A DNA stretch of 64,000 nucleotides from Siderastrea radians. Its lineage: Eukaryota; Cnidaria; Anthozoa; Scleractinia; Rhizangiidae. Positions 10,501 through 22,700 of this stretch are shown piece after piece. Location: positions 25,165,701-25,229,700 of the forward strand of contig OZ024890.1 of the NCBI GenBank assembly GCA_964017195.1, given 5' to 3'. Both the position numbers and the translations under genes were made by a program. The number at the start of each line of letters is the position of its first letter. The stretch's first letter is position 1. The notes below the pieces were generated by a model, which was not told the DNA's origin, made no database searches, and saw only the letters and a list, made by a program, of their open reading frames with translations.

Positions 10501-13034
10501 TCTAATGGTCAATATCAAAATTCTTCTCAAGATATCAATGTAATGCCAAATGGACAAGAGACAAGAACAACGTAGCAAATAATGTGTTTACAATTTGACT
10601 CCTAAGACGATTTCGGCTAAGAATGCGAAAACGTCAATCTTTCAAAGACTAGCTCTCACCTGGGGCTCGTTTCTCGAAAGTCCTCCTAAGTTGGCCCCAA
10701 AAAGCGACCATTTGTAAAGTTATGAACAACTCGTTCTAAAAAGCCGTTATTTTAACCTATATGTAAGATAAAGAAATATTTAACTTCTAGCAAAGTTCAT
10801 GCTTAGAAACGTCTTTGTTTGCAAGATACAGTCTGAGTTATCGTGCCTGAAATCGGGCCAAAAAGTCTCGGGGCTTTCGAGAAACGCACGCCAGGCCGAC
10901 AAAACGACCAAACACCCGCCGCCGAGCGGATGTCACCTTTAACTGTCATCACTACGTCAAATAAGCAGTACTTTTCTTCCAGTAGAGCTAAGGCTGCGTT
11001 GGAGAAGTGAAGCACTTGCCACAACGCGTAGTAACCTTGCGACAGATTAGCATTCCATCAAGGAGGAAGTAGTAATATTCATGATTTATACTTTACAATC
11101 CAGAAATGAGAGTTCACTGAAACTTGTCAATTTTTGCACGCGGGACAAATTGCGTAGCCATTATAGAGGGGACGTTACTGACGCGAACAAATTCGTCCGC
11201 ATAATGAATATTCGTAGGTTTTTTTCTGAAATGCTTGGCCTGGTTATTACTAAAAAGCCGAAATTCATTTGACTTGATGTATCGTGGACCAAACCTCGGC
11301 CAAAAATATCATTCACAAGAGCAACTCCCACTTGTCTTACGCATAAGACTGTAGGAATGGTTCCAATGGAAAATTTCCGTTGAAAATGAAAACTTTAATT
11401 TACTAGTCATAAGAGTTCTTAAATTGATGTAGAGTGGACAAAGTTAATTTCAAATTCTAAAGAAATATCTGTGGTGGACAAATTTACAATAACCAAAGCT
11501 TCACTGCTCAGTACGCCTTCATTAAACCATGTGGAAATCCCGAAGGAAACTCCATTGCACTTCAAAGATCGAGTTGCTTTCAGCTTTCTCAGGTGTTAAA
11601 AACCAGACGACAATATGTATTTGACTGTGGATGTAGATGTGTGAAAGCAATCGGGGATTTTAGGTTGTAAACTTACTTTGCCATGAAGTTAATTCTAGTT
11701 CGAAACAAACTTCAGTTGTAAATCTTCCGTAAAAGCACACTATCGCTTCAAAACTCCTGATGCCTAGAGTAATTTATATTTAGTTTGCTGGTTTCAAGCA
11801 ATCTCAGACTAAACCCGACGTTTCTCCTCTAGAAACGGAAAAGCGATTGACAGTTGTTTGCGCCTGCCAAGTCTTTTTGCTCTTATTTTGCTACAAGCAA
11901 AATACTTAAATTTCCATTTTAAATTGCCTTTATCACATCGACAGGTGTGTAAAAGCACTTTTCATGAAAACAAAAAGCATAAAACACGACACGACGTTTT
12001 TGATCGCAAATTAAGGCTGATGATTGCACTTTGTTAAAGTAGAGATAAAAATTAATAGCGCGGTACAGGTGATGAAAAAATATAATAGTGTGAAAATTTT
12101 CAATTTTCAGTTGTCATGGCTGATACCCAATATGAATGGTGAATTTGTTCCTGTACAAACGCAAGGATAAAAGCCGTTGTATATTGTGAAGGGGATTTAA
12201 TCGGTATGATCTATCCGCCATCAGTCAAATGTGTTTGCTTTACAATTTAACTTACCGCCCACTACATTACAAACTGGAAGGACAACGTAGTATTGCATAT
12301 AAATTACTCTGCATAACCTCAAAACTGCATTTAAAACTCAAGAAAGAGTGTTTTGAGGAAAACACATCAGATTTTATGGAACAATTTCTGACCTTTTTTT
12401 TTCAGACTTTCAGATGTGGCGATTGCGGTTTTTGCATGATTGTTGACACAGGTCCGGCTCCTAACACTCGTAATTAAATTTTCCATTAGGCACTGAAAAC
12501 ACACCTGCGCTTTTAGTGTTGGGTCTTGTCGTGAACGTCTTCGTTTGCGACAAAAGTGTCTTGATAAATAATTTACAAAAGAACCGAGAAGTTCAGAATT
12601 GAAGACCTCCTGAACCTTGGCTCCTAGAGTCTAACTTTTGCATCTTTAAAACAAAAGGCTAGGCCACACGAGAACGACAGTTTCCGAGGCAAACCTCTGA
12701 GAGAGTAGGACAGTCAATCAATGAGAGTGGATGGGAATTAGAGGCCAAGCTAGAGCGAGAACAGGAGTTGAAAAACAAACTGAATAAGACAGAAAAAAGA
12801 CCCGTACATGTTTTTAAAACGCCAACATGCGCCTCTTTTTACGTTGATTGTTTTCCTCTGATGTGAATTTGACACATGTTTCACAGCGTGTTGAATGCGT
12901 CTCATCTTCCAAGAGTAAATCATAGGCCGGTTTAGAGATGAGTTAAGAAACACAAGCGTCACCGTGCAGCGACATAAACGGCCAACATTGCAGTACTCTC
13001 GTCAGAAAATAAAGCAGCAACATTCATGCAAATA
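10501..13034. other. intergenic stretch
   Basis: AT-rich sequence. I see no open frame with recognisable protein similarity, no splice-bounded exon and no clear repeat boundaries. Short frames at 10803-11024 and 12229-12477 have no recognisable content. Confidence 0.4.
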
Positions 13035-13691
13035 CCGTAAAATTCCGATAATAAACCCTGGGCTTATATTTGTTTAAAAAATCTCCTTTGGTGGGCTTAT
13101 TTTCGGGGAGGGGGAGGGGAGGGGAAGGGAGGGGCTTATTATTGGAGGGAGTTTTGCCGGCGCTTCAGAATATGGTTCGGTTTACATCATTCTTGGAAGG
13201 GATTTGCGTCCGAAATTGAGGGATTTTGAGTTTGAAAATGCTGGGCCAGAAGGCATGTGGGTACACGATGAAGGAAATGAATCTTTTTTTTTATCTGTAT
13301 GCTCCCGAGAAATGCAAGCAAAGTATAAGGAATGTAATACGACAAAAACAGAGATCGTACGATAGAACTTTAAACTTATATCGATACATACAATGTAATT
13401 TGCTTGTTTTTTTTTCTATTTCACCCTGTTGTAGGTAATTAAGCCCGTTGTTGATGCACGTACAGTACTCGGATTGCTATTTACATAGGTAGAATAATCG
13501 GCGGTAGTTTGTGTGGGGCTTATAATCGGAGGATATTACGCCGAAATCGTTCTTGGGATGTGAACTTAATATAATATGACGGGGCTTATACTCAAGTTGG
13601 GGGGGGGGGTATTATCGGAGGACTTTTTGAGAATCAGATTTGAGGGGCTTATTTTCTGTGGGGGGGGGGGCATATTATCGGAATTTTACGG
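13035..13691. mobile_element. 657-bp MITE with CCGTAAAATTCCGATAAT termini
   Basis: Perfect 18-bp inverted ends, each flanked by TA (13033-13034, 13692-13693). The interior has several degenerate copies of GGGGCTTAT...TCGGAGG and long G runs. The TA target site suggests Tc1/mariner-type mobilisation. No coding sequence. Confidence 0.85.
13110..13136 (+). other. G-quadruplex-capable G-rich tract
   Basis: Successive runs of three to five G separated by single A or AA sit inside the MITE, more than enough for a four-tract quadruplex. Further G runs of nine or ten lie at about 13599-13608 and 13661-13670. Confidence 0.6.
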
Positions 13692-13935
13692 TATTTGGCA
13701 AGTAACAAGTCAAACATACCAAATATACGAAGAATGTACTCAGACTGCAGTTATTTGTCTCTCAGTGCTTGGCAACATAATTGGCCATTCTGTCCTTGAA
13801 TGAGTTCAAAACTAAAATATGCCAAATTTCTTTCGAACATCAATGCAGTTGTTATCTATGTAAATAGTAGTTTAATGTACTGAATATAATATATGATTTT
13901 ATTTTTATTTTTATTATTAATACTATTTTATTTAT

Positions 13936-14645
13936 TTATTTATATCTTTTTTTTTTTGTCTTTTCTTTCTCGGAGAAATTAGCTATACAGCTACCCTTGT
14001 AAATCCGAGGTGAAATAAAGGTGATGTATGTATGTGGTATTTGTTGTACTTGCAAGAGCTTGAATTTGATTTTTATGGCGTCATAAGAACGCACATATCT
14101 TGCAATAAAGCAGTTGGCTGTAGTTACGAGGGTGGCAGCGTCAAAAACGGTATAAACCACGAAAATACTCTCAGTGGTCCATAACACAAGTGTTGAAAGC
14201 ATTGCACTCAACACCCACATTGAGATCACCCAACCATTGACAAGCTTTTGAGTCACAAGTTCCATGTATCTTAGGTGGAGATGAGTAGCCAGGAATCCGT
14301 GACGCCACTTAGAGCGACAACACTAAAGACTGAGACATAAGAAATTAAAGTTATGACAATGGACAATGCAATATTCACAGTCGTATCAAATGGATTGTTT
14401 TCAGCGTTTGGTTCCAACTTCATCAGAAGAAATACGACGTACAAGGATTGAGCCACCACACCAACGCTGAGATCAGTAACAGCCAGACTCAGAATCAATG
14501 TTTTTAGGGCTTTAGTAACAACAAGGTTTTTCTTATGGCATGAGTTGTAACAAGTAACATTCAACATTATGGCAGTAGAAGATAAGAAAGCGTTGAAAAC
14601 AGAATTAGCAATGTTTATCGAATGGAAGTCCTCAGCTTGTGTCAT
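13936..14645 (-). pseudogene. class A (rhodopsin-type) GPCR pseudogene, frameshifted and 3'-truncated
   Basis: From ATG 14645 the first frame gives TM1, TM2 with the class A signature SLAVTDLSVGVV, and TM3 ending VVALSG, then stops after STAA-type codons at 14271-14273. A second frame continues the same protein: RHGFLATHLHLRYMELV, TM4 (WVISMWVLSAMLS) and TM5. The switch lies at about 14305-14325, in the DRY/DRF region after TM3, where two extra bases seem to be present. Sequence similarity ends in intracellular loop 3, so TM6 and TM7 are missing. The tail instead contains AATAAAG...ATGTATGTATG, read on the plus strand, typical of a retroposon 3' end. The receptor belongs to the large intronless cnidarian GPCR families; the ligand is unknown. 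The frameshift alone could be an assembly error, but the truncation could not. Confidence 0.85.
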
Positions 14646-16690
14646 TGTGTAGTAAGAGTTTGTAAAGAACTCTAAAAGGCCAAGTTAGACTGTGACGTGA
14701 TCGAGTGTTCCACTGAAATTTTTCCTCCGTTTCCTTCTAAATTCCTGTAAAAGAAAATTTGCTTAAATCCTAAGTTAGCGTAGCGGGCTAAGCACAAAAT
14801 GGTTAAAAACAGATATCTCGGCACATTTATTACCTGCCAGTGCCCTTAAACAGATGTCTCGCAGCTTGGCCTGCGGGCATAGAATGAATCAGCTCTTCTT
14901 AGACTTCGGCATATAAAATTCGCTCATCTGAATTTGTTTATTTTAAATGAAGATGAGAGGCGAAACCCAAACAAAGCAGTAAGGATCGTTCAGTGAGAAG
15001 GTGGGAAAATGTTGGTAATTTTGTGATGGCAGCTGGCCTGGGGGTAAACTGACGATTTTAATCCTAACCTGAATAAGCTGGTACAAAAAAAAGCAAAAAT
15101 TGCAGACTGCAATTTCGCTGCAATCTCAGACTTTCACTATCTTGTAAACCTTTGAAAATGCTAAAAATTAATAAAGGCCTGCCTTTTGGTCAAAATATAT
15201 TTAGTTTTCGCTAACATAAATGTCTGATTGGCATGGTCACCTGAACTGTCTGTACAAATTATATTGCAAAACAACAGCGCTTTTATTTTTAGTAGAGTTT
15301 ATGTTTTTAGGAAAAGTGACATTGTTGCTTTGCGAATTTTTTTCCTTGAACTAAACCGACATTATCACAAGCATGAAACTGGCAAGTCCATGGATGCAAA
15401 GGTTTTTGGAGGCCAGGCCATGTCGCAATTCGCTTGATTTTCAATTCCTATGTGTTAATATTTCAATAAAAAGAGCACAGTTAGAAGCCTCAGTATACTC
15501 CCCTACCACCGCTCACAGGAGCCGCGGTTGCGCATGCCCGTACAAAAGAACAAGTTGAGTCGACTTGCCTTGGCTGAGCAAAGGGGGAAACTTGCGTGGG
15601 AGTTTGACATTAATCAAAATGAACGCAGGCATCGCAAGTTATCACACGTACGCACAAACAGCTGCCAAACGGATTTACAAGTCGACGTAATTTTTGCCAG
15701 GGATTTAATTTGCAGAGGTTCCCGTTAGAGAGAATTGGCAGGTTCTTAAAAAAACGTTTTGTGAAATTTGTTGACCGTTTGGTGTTTACAAAACATTTAC
15801 TTTGCAAATGTCTATGTAAGTTCATGCTCCGTCAAAATTGAAAAAGCAAATTGGGACATATTTAAAAAGATGGGAGTGCAAACCAGCCTAGGAAATAATG
15901 CTCTATATCAGCTAGAATTGAATAATCGCTGATAGAAGAAAACCTCATTGCTCTCATACGCGCGTACGTTGATTTCGAGAAGGAACTGTTAAGTAGTCTC
16001 TCAGCCAATGAGAAAAAAGATATGAGTACAATGTTTCATGATTTTATTAATTTGCTTATTTTCTATGTTGTGAACAATTTTGTGGCGCCATAAAATTAAT
16101 TTGTGAAGTACTTTATGTGGGTCCTGTTGTTCAATTAGTCCACAAATCTAAAGCTCTCAGCCTTTAGCACAAAGAGTTTAACGCAAGACACGTGCAGTCA
16201 GAAGACTGGCTGTTATCATCCTCGTCTTTCAGCTGTAACTGCACTTTCCTTTCCCTTATTTGTTGTTTTGGCTTTTGGCTTCCAATAAAATGTTAATTTT
16301 CTTAGGCAAGCACAAACAATTATTAACAAATTTCACCTGCTTGTCAGCTCAATTCAAACAGGTAAGAAAACATATTCAGTACAAGATAATTAAGGGACTT
16401 TTAAAATGTATAATCCAACGTGAAGAGGAAGTTTTAACGCTGCTGGTGTTCTGGCTTAGAGACTCGTAAAAGCTGAGAAGAACGGACAAGATAGGGTATC
16501 TGAACTGTGAGTTGACATTGGCATAAAATTCAGAAACATTTTGAAGAGAAAACAAGACAGTCTTTCTAATTTAGAGGTAGTTTACAGCTGTTATATATTT
16601 TATTCTCGTTCTTTTGATGTCATCCTTCGTGGTTTGTAAATAACGCACTTGAAAAGGCGCACTTTTTGCGTAACCATTTGTTATTTTTAG
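14646..16690. other. intergenic stretch upstream of the CUB-LRR gene
   Basis: No gene recognised. It should contain the promoter of the downstream receptor gene. A TTATATATTTTATT stretch lies near 16588. A TTTTTAG just before 16691 could be the acceptor of a 5'UTR intron. Confidence 0.4.
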
Positions 16691-16729
16691 GAAGTGTATC
16701 ACTGCTAAGAGGACTGAACTATCCGAAAC

Positions 16730-19700
16730 ATGTCATACAACAAAGGGCATTTGTTCCTCTTCATTGCGCTTCTTCCAGCAACTAGCCAACTTTGCTTCGG
16801 TAAGTAATTGATCGCGTTTACTTCTCACTGTTTTATGCGACTAAGTTAAAGGTGTAGTCATCACAGGGGAGACTTTTTTCTTGCACACTGAGTGAAAATG
16901 TGCTGCTTCGCCACAATACATGTCAAACAATGAAAATGGACGTGTAGCTCCCTTCTACGTGACAGCTAAAAACAGTCTTAGATAAACGTCCTTAAATTTT
17001 CTAGCTGATTTTTTTTTAGGCTTTTTAGCGACAATGTGCGGGCTTGTGGCGTCACTTGTGTAAGAGTAGCTTGATGTGTGACGCTAATCTCGTCGCTTAA
17101 ATTGGCAAGAAAAACAAAATGCTGGAATAAGGACCTATGTGACTGTTTATTTAGATTCACTCCAAACGATATGAATTGACTGTGTGCTAACAACGATAAA
17201 ACAGAGAACAACTGGAAAATATATCGAAATGATATTTTGATATAACGAAAAGGAGATCGGTAGTGTTGACCAAGTGTGGGCCATGTGTTGAAATACCGTC
17301 TTCGTTCTCAGTTCTTTGTTCACATGTCGACATCAAATCGTCAAAATGTGTATGATAAAAGGACGAGAAAACCATTTCTATAGAAAAAATTGTTGGAAAC
17401 AGACTGTTGTTCGCTCAAAGGGGATCGGAAAGTGATTATCAAAAAGGACCACTCGAGCATTAGACTTCGCCTAAATTTTCTAGTGCTTCTTCCGCTAGTT
17501 CAACTGTAAAGAAGTAAATACATGTTTCTTTGCAGATTACATCGCAAGAATTATACAGTTGACCGATCTCAAATGTTTATTTAAGAAAAAGTGCAAACAG
17601 TTTGTTCAAAACAGCCGTGAACTTGATTGATGACCGCGTTGAGCGGATTTGCTTGCTAGTGACTTTACTTTCCATGCATAAAAGCATTCGCCATTGCTGA
17701 CTGGTCAGCTCCACACCTGACGGCCCTCACAAACGAGAAAACATAGTTGCGGAATTATTATTTCCCTCAATTTTTCCCGTTTGGGCGCGAACGAAATATT
17801 TGTTGCCGAAAAATTTTTGTTTCCGACAACAACAAATGTTTCCCCGTTTGTGCTCCGAGGAAACAATTTTCCAGGGTCGCGTGAGCTGCACTTCAAAATT
17901 TAGCATGTGCAAATGTCTGGGTTTGAACCTGATCGTATCTGTTTACGTTAAAATGTTTCTTGGTTTTCACAACAAGGAAATATAGTTTCCCGTTCGTTTG
18001 CACTCCCAAGAAACATTGTGGAAAACAATCTTTCCGCACTGATATTGTTTCCTCGTTCATGGGGCCTTAATGTTGCTGCTTTTTTGTTTCTTACAACAGG
18101 AATTCCCATCCCAGTTTCATATCAAATTTTCGGCACCAGTGGAATAATAACAAGCCCAAACTTTCCAGATTTTTATCCCGACTACATTATCAGACTGTGG
18201 AACATAACTGTTCCGAGTGGAAAACAAATTGCGCTCAACTTCACCTTTTTCAACCTCTCGCATCCTTCGGTAATATGTGACACAGATTTTGTTCTGATCC
18301 AAGATGGCGCCCTTCCCTCCAGTGACGTCATCGTGCGCCTGTGTGGTCAGCAGTCAAAAGGAAAAACGGTGTTCTCTAGCGGCCAACATCTGCAGATCTA
18401 TTTTGAAACGGACGCTGTCTATTCGTATACAGGGTTTCAAGCTATCTACAAAGCTGTTAGTAAGTAGTAAATCTGAGTATCAGGCCAGTTGCGAACTTCA
18501 AGCATAAAACTCGGCAACGGAAAACTAAAACTGGGACTGTTGTGATGGAAAAGGAAGTGTAAATGGAAGGAAGTTTTAACGCACTATATAGTCGAGTTTA
18601 CGTTTGTGATTAACGTATTTAGAGTATCTCTTTTTTTGACAAGCAAACATAGAGATAAACAATGCAATGCAATATCATACCATACCATACCATACCATAC
18701 CATACCATACCATACCATGCCATGCCATGCCATGCCATACCTTACCATACCATACCATATCATACCATACCATACCATACCATACCATACCATACCATAC
18801 CATACCATACCATACCATACCATGCAATGCAATGCAATGTAAAACAATACAGTACAATGCGATGCAATACAATAAAATACAGTACAATGCAATGTAATGC
18901 AATGCAATGCAATATAATACAATATAAGATAGTCTAACTAACAGAGAATTTCATTGTCCTTATAGGGTTAGACCAGAGTGTCATCGACAAATTGGAACAG
19001 GAGAAACTTTATTGTCCGGGTAAGTGTTTTCAAGCTAAGTGGCTTTGTAAATGATTGGATGGATCTTGATATTTCGTACTTTTATCTAACGCTTTATCCA
19101 CATATATCCACATAATTCCAATAAAAGAACAGCCATAACTTAGGATGGAGGGAACGGAACAGTAAACCGTTGGAACACCGAGCAAAGAGGACACAAAAAC
19201 TCCAAGCACCACGAAAGAGCGAACAACTCAACGTTTTTTTCTTCAGACATCGTTTCCTCATTCACTTGCCGTGTGTCAAAATGTGACAAATTGCGGTTTA
19301 CCTTTCCCACCCGGCTTGCCAAGGTAAACAGGCCTTCTCACAGTTAACTTTTCTCGTTTGCATTACAATGTATTTGAACGTAATCTTGAGGTAATTTCGG
19401 GCAATTTTGAAGTTTCTGATCTGTCGAAATTACCTCACATCCAATAATCGTTCAAATACATTATAATGTAAATGAGAAACGTTAACTGTAAAAAAGGCTA
19501 TAGTTCAGAATGGCTCCCAAACGGAGAGCAGAGTCCAAATCATGTCTCGTTCGTTTTGCAGGATTAGAGGGGCAAGCAAAGGATTGCAAATGTATTAAAG
19601 TTGAAAAGGACGGCAAGTTGTATCTCAGGGTGAATTGTTCCAGTTTACAGCTATCCTTTATACCTGTCGGCGACATTCCCAACATCACCACATTGCTGTG

Positions 19701-22700
19701 AGTGTTGAACAAAATGCAGGTAGAAATCACAAGAACAAAGGGCTAACGCAGATGATGTATATCAAAAGTCACTTGGCTCATCTTCTGGAGTAACGTTTGT
19801 ATCTCTTATGGGTTTTAAAATCCGTTATTTGGTCCCACTTAATTTGTTTTCATTGGTTTTACTTCTACTAGTTAAGAGTTGCGCTAAAATCTTTCCATTC
19901 AGTAACAGAAACAAAACAAAACAAAAAAACCATTGTCGCCGTTTGTTGACAACTTCAATTAAGTACGACTGTGGGATGACGTCTTAAATTGGCTTCACAC
20001 GGTAGTATTGCCCGTGGAACCAATCTGCGGCTATGTTCGGCGCAGCAGAAGCACGATGTGCACTGTGTGGAGTCTTAGGCGTCTTCAGTGAAAATCACTG
20101 TGTTTGCTCTCCCTTTTGCAGTGACCTGACCGACAACGAACTGCGCATTATCGAAAGTACAAATTTTACTGGTCTTCAACGCCTTCTTGTTCTGTAAGAT
20201 TGGTAGTTTTATTTTTGTTTCTCATAACCATTTGTGTATTTGAGAATTACTGATAATAAAAGACCAAACATTAAACTTGGCTCGACTCACGTTACCTTGT
20301 CGTGTGCTTCGCAATATTTGATATATCGCGAAGCACACGACAAGGTATTACGTATATACCTAGGCCGGAGCCAATCTGGCGGTATTTCTGTTACTCGACT
20401 CCGTTGATGGTTCACAGAATCGCATAAGTAAAGGAAAACTCGTATTCTGATTGGCTAATGAAGAGAGGGTATTTAGCTTGGAATTGCACTAGTGCATGAA
20501 GTGATATTGCTGACGTGATTCGCGAGCAAGTCTGTTTCAATTGTTGCTTCTTCAAAAATGTAGTGGATTGCGAAAATGACGCACAAGTCTTTGGAAACGA
20601 ATGAGTTTGCAAACAGTGAATGTCCACAAAATTTTAAACTAAAATTTGACTTCCTAGAAAGACTGAGAAAACCACTCACGCTTAGAAGCACAAGTATCCG
20701 CCGTAAAAATCAAGGAAGCGAGAAAATATCAGAGTCGACCGAAGAAAACCAAACTACAGTTTTCGAAGAAAGCGAAACTACAGTTGCCAAAGAAAACCAA
20801 ACTACAGTTGCTGAAGAAAACTAAACTACAGTTGCAGCAGCATATTATATAAGTCTCGGTATGTAATATAAAACAACGGACCGGACTACTCTAACACCGT
20901 GTTACTCCAAATTGCAGGAATCTTGCCAATAACAAGATCAAAAGTTTGGCAAATGGCAGCTTTGCAAATCTGACAAAACTAGAAGACCTGTAAGTTTTTG
21001 AAGTGGTGGTTCAAGTAAGCCTGCGAATACAGCGCCTCCTGTCCCTCCTGTCCTTATTGGATAGCGGGAACGATGAGAGGAGGTTTTATTAGCAGGCTAA
21101 ACTAAGGTCAGTAGGATAAATTATACTCATATAATCGGTTCGCGTGCATGCAGACATGGGAGGAGCACAAACGTGCGTGGCTATCATTACATCACGGATA
21201 CAAATGATAGTGTGGTTGCTGAAAAACTAGTCACAATTTCTGTAACTTGCATCAGTTTCTGCACGGCTTGTGTCAAAGGTGAATACGCGTGGCTCAAAGT
21301 TGCATAGTGGTTTCTTAACTTTCGTGGCATTTTTAAACATCTATAGCACGTGTCTTTTTAATAATGTTGTTGCCTTAGATAACCTGTGCTGCGTGACATC
21401 AAATTTAATTACCTGACCTGATCAAGTGTGAAAAAATGTCTTTGTGACTTGCACATTTCTGCACGTCTTGTGACTGTTACGACATGCATGACGAATGTGG
21501 AAAATCCGTATCCAAATAAATAAATAAATAAACGCAGATGATGGCAGAGGAATGAGCCGTGCTCAAGGACAAACGAGCGAAGGCTTATATTATACATACA
21601 ATTTTGAGAGATAATAAGAGTATTTGATGAGTTTTCAATCTACCATGTGTGTTTGCATCTAATTATATGAGCACAAAGTAGACATTTTCTATTTAAATGT
21701 TGGGTGACGTCATATCAGTGTATTTCCTCATCTAAAACGGCTACACGACTTAACACAGAAAGGATAATATACTGGAAGTTTTATAACGTGACATATGAAG
21801 AGATTTTTACATTCTTCCCTTTTTAGTGATCTGTCCAAAAACGGAATACAAAGTGTCTATTGGGAAATGTTCACTGGACCAAAATATCTATATGGTGTGT
21901 AAGTATCATTTATCATTTATATGTGTTATGTCGACAATGTCTTCTGTGTCAAAGTGCCTGCTTTAAGGACGTTTGCGCCCAAAATCTTTCCACGTCCAGC
22001 ATTTTTTAAACCTTTTGCTGCAGTTAGCAGTTAGATAATGACCAACTCATGTCAGAAAGCCAAAAAATCGACGAGTCACCTTGATAGATTCGGAGAAAAA
22101 ACATATCAAATAAGATGTGTTTCTAGAAGATTTGGCCATGTAAGGGGATATCGGCTTCGTTGCTCAGTACCAGCAAATAAAAAAAGTTAAGTGGAGAGCT
22201 CTAAATAACATCGATGTGCTGTCTTCAACGCAAATAGACCTATTTAGTAAATAATTTGCAGTTGATGTCATGCCTTCGGGTAGAGTTAGCCTCACAGAAG
22301 AATACTTGAGTCATGCATACCGGCATTCGTACAAAAATCGATCGCATTTAAGTAGAAATAGCAATCTTCTCACGTCCTTAAAAGTCATAAAGCCAGTATT
22401 ACATGTAATAATTCTACGGGGAGCTGCGTCTTCCTAATTCAGTTCTCCGACCTCTAATCTTTTAAATTTTGGGAGGGGCGACCACTCTCGTTGGCGACCA
22501 GCTCTAGTTACGACCAGCATTGTGAAACCCTGTTTGAACTGCCACTTAAACTCGTTTGCGACCGCTTCCGTAAGCGACTGCGACCACTTTTGTGAATTAC
22601 CAACTTGCCTTCCCTTGTTAATAACTTCTCGTAAGCGAGCCAATTCAGTCAACACTTTACTACAAGCATTCTTTTCTTGATCAAGTTTAGAGTAATACAT

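Noticed and set aside
15228..15728. Three overlapping short frames
   Set aside because: No similarity, no splice logic, typical of chance frames in intergenic DNA.
18584..18937. Open frames on both strands (YHTIP repeats and others)
   Set aside because: They are the pentamer microsatellite read in every frame.
22434..22700. 88-codon minus-strand frame
   Set aside because: It lies in the degenerate GCGACCACTT repeat in an intron.
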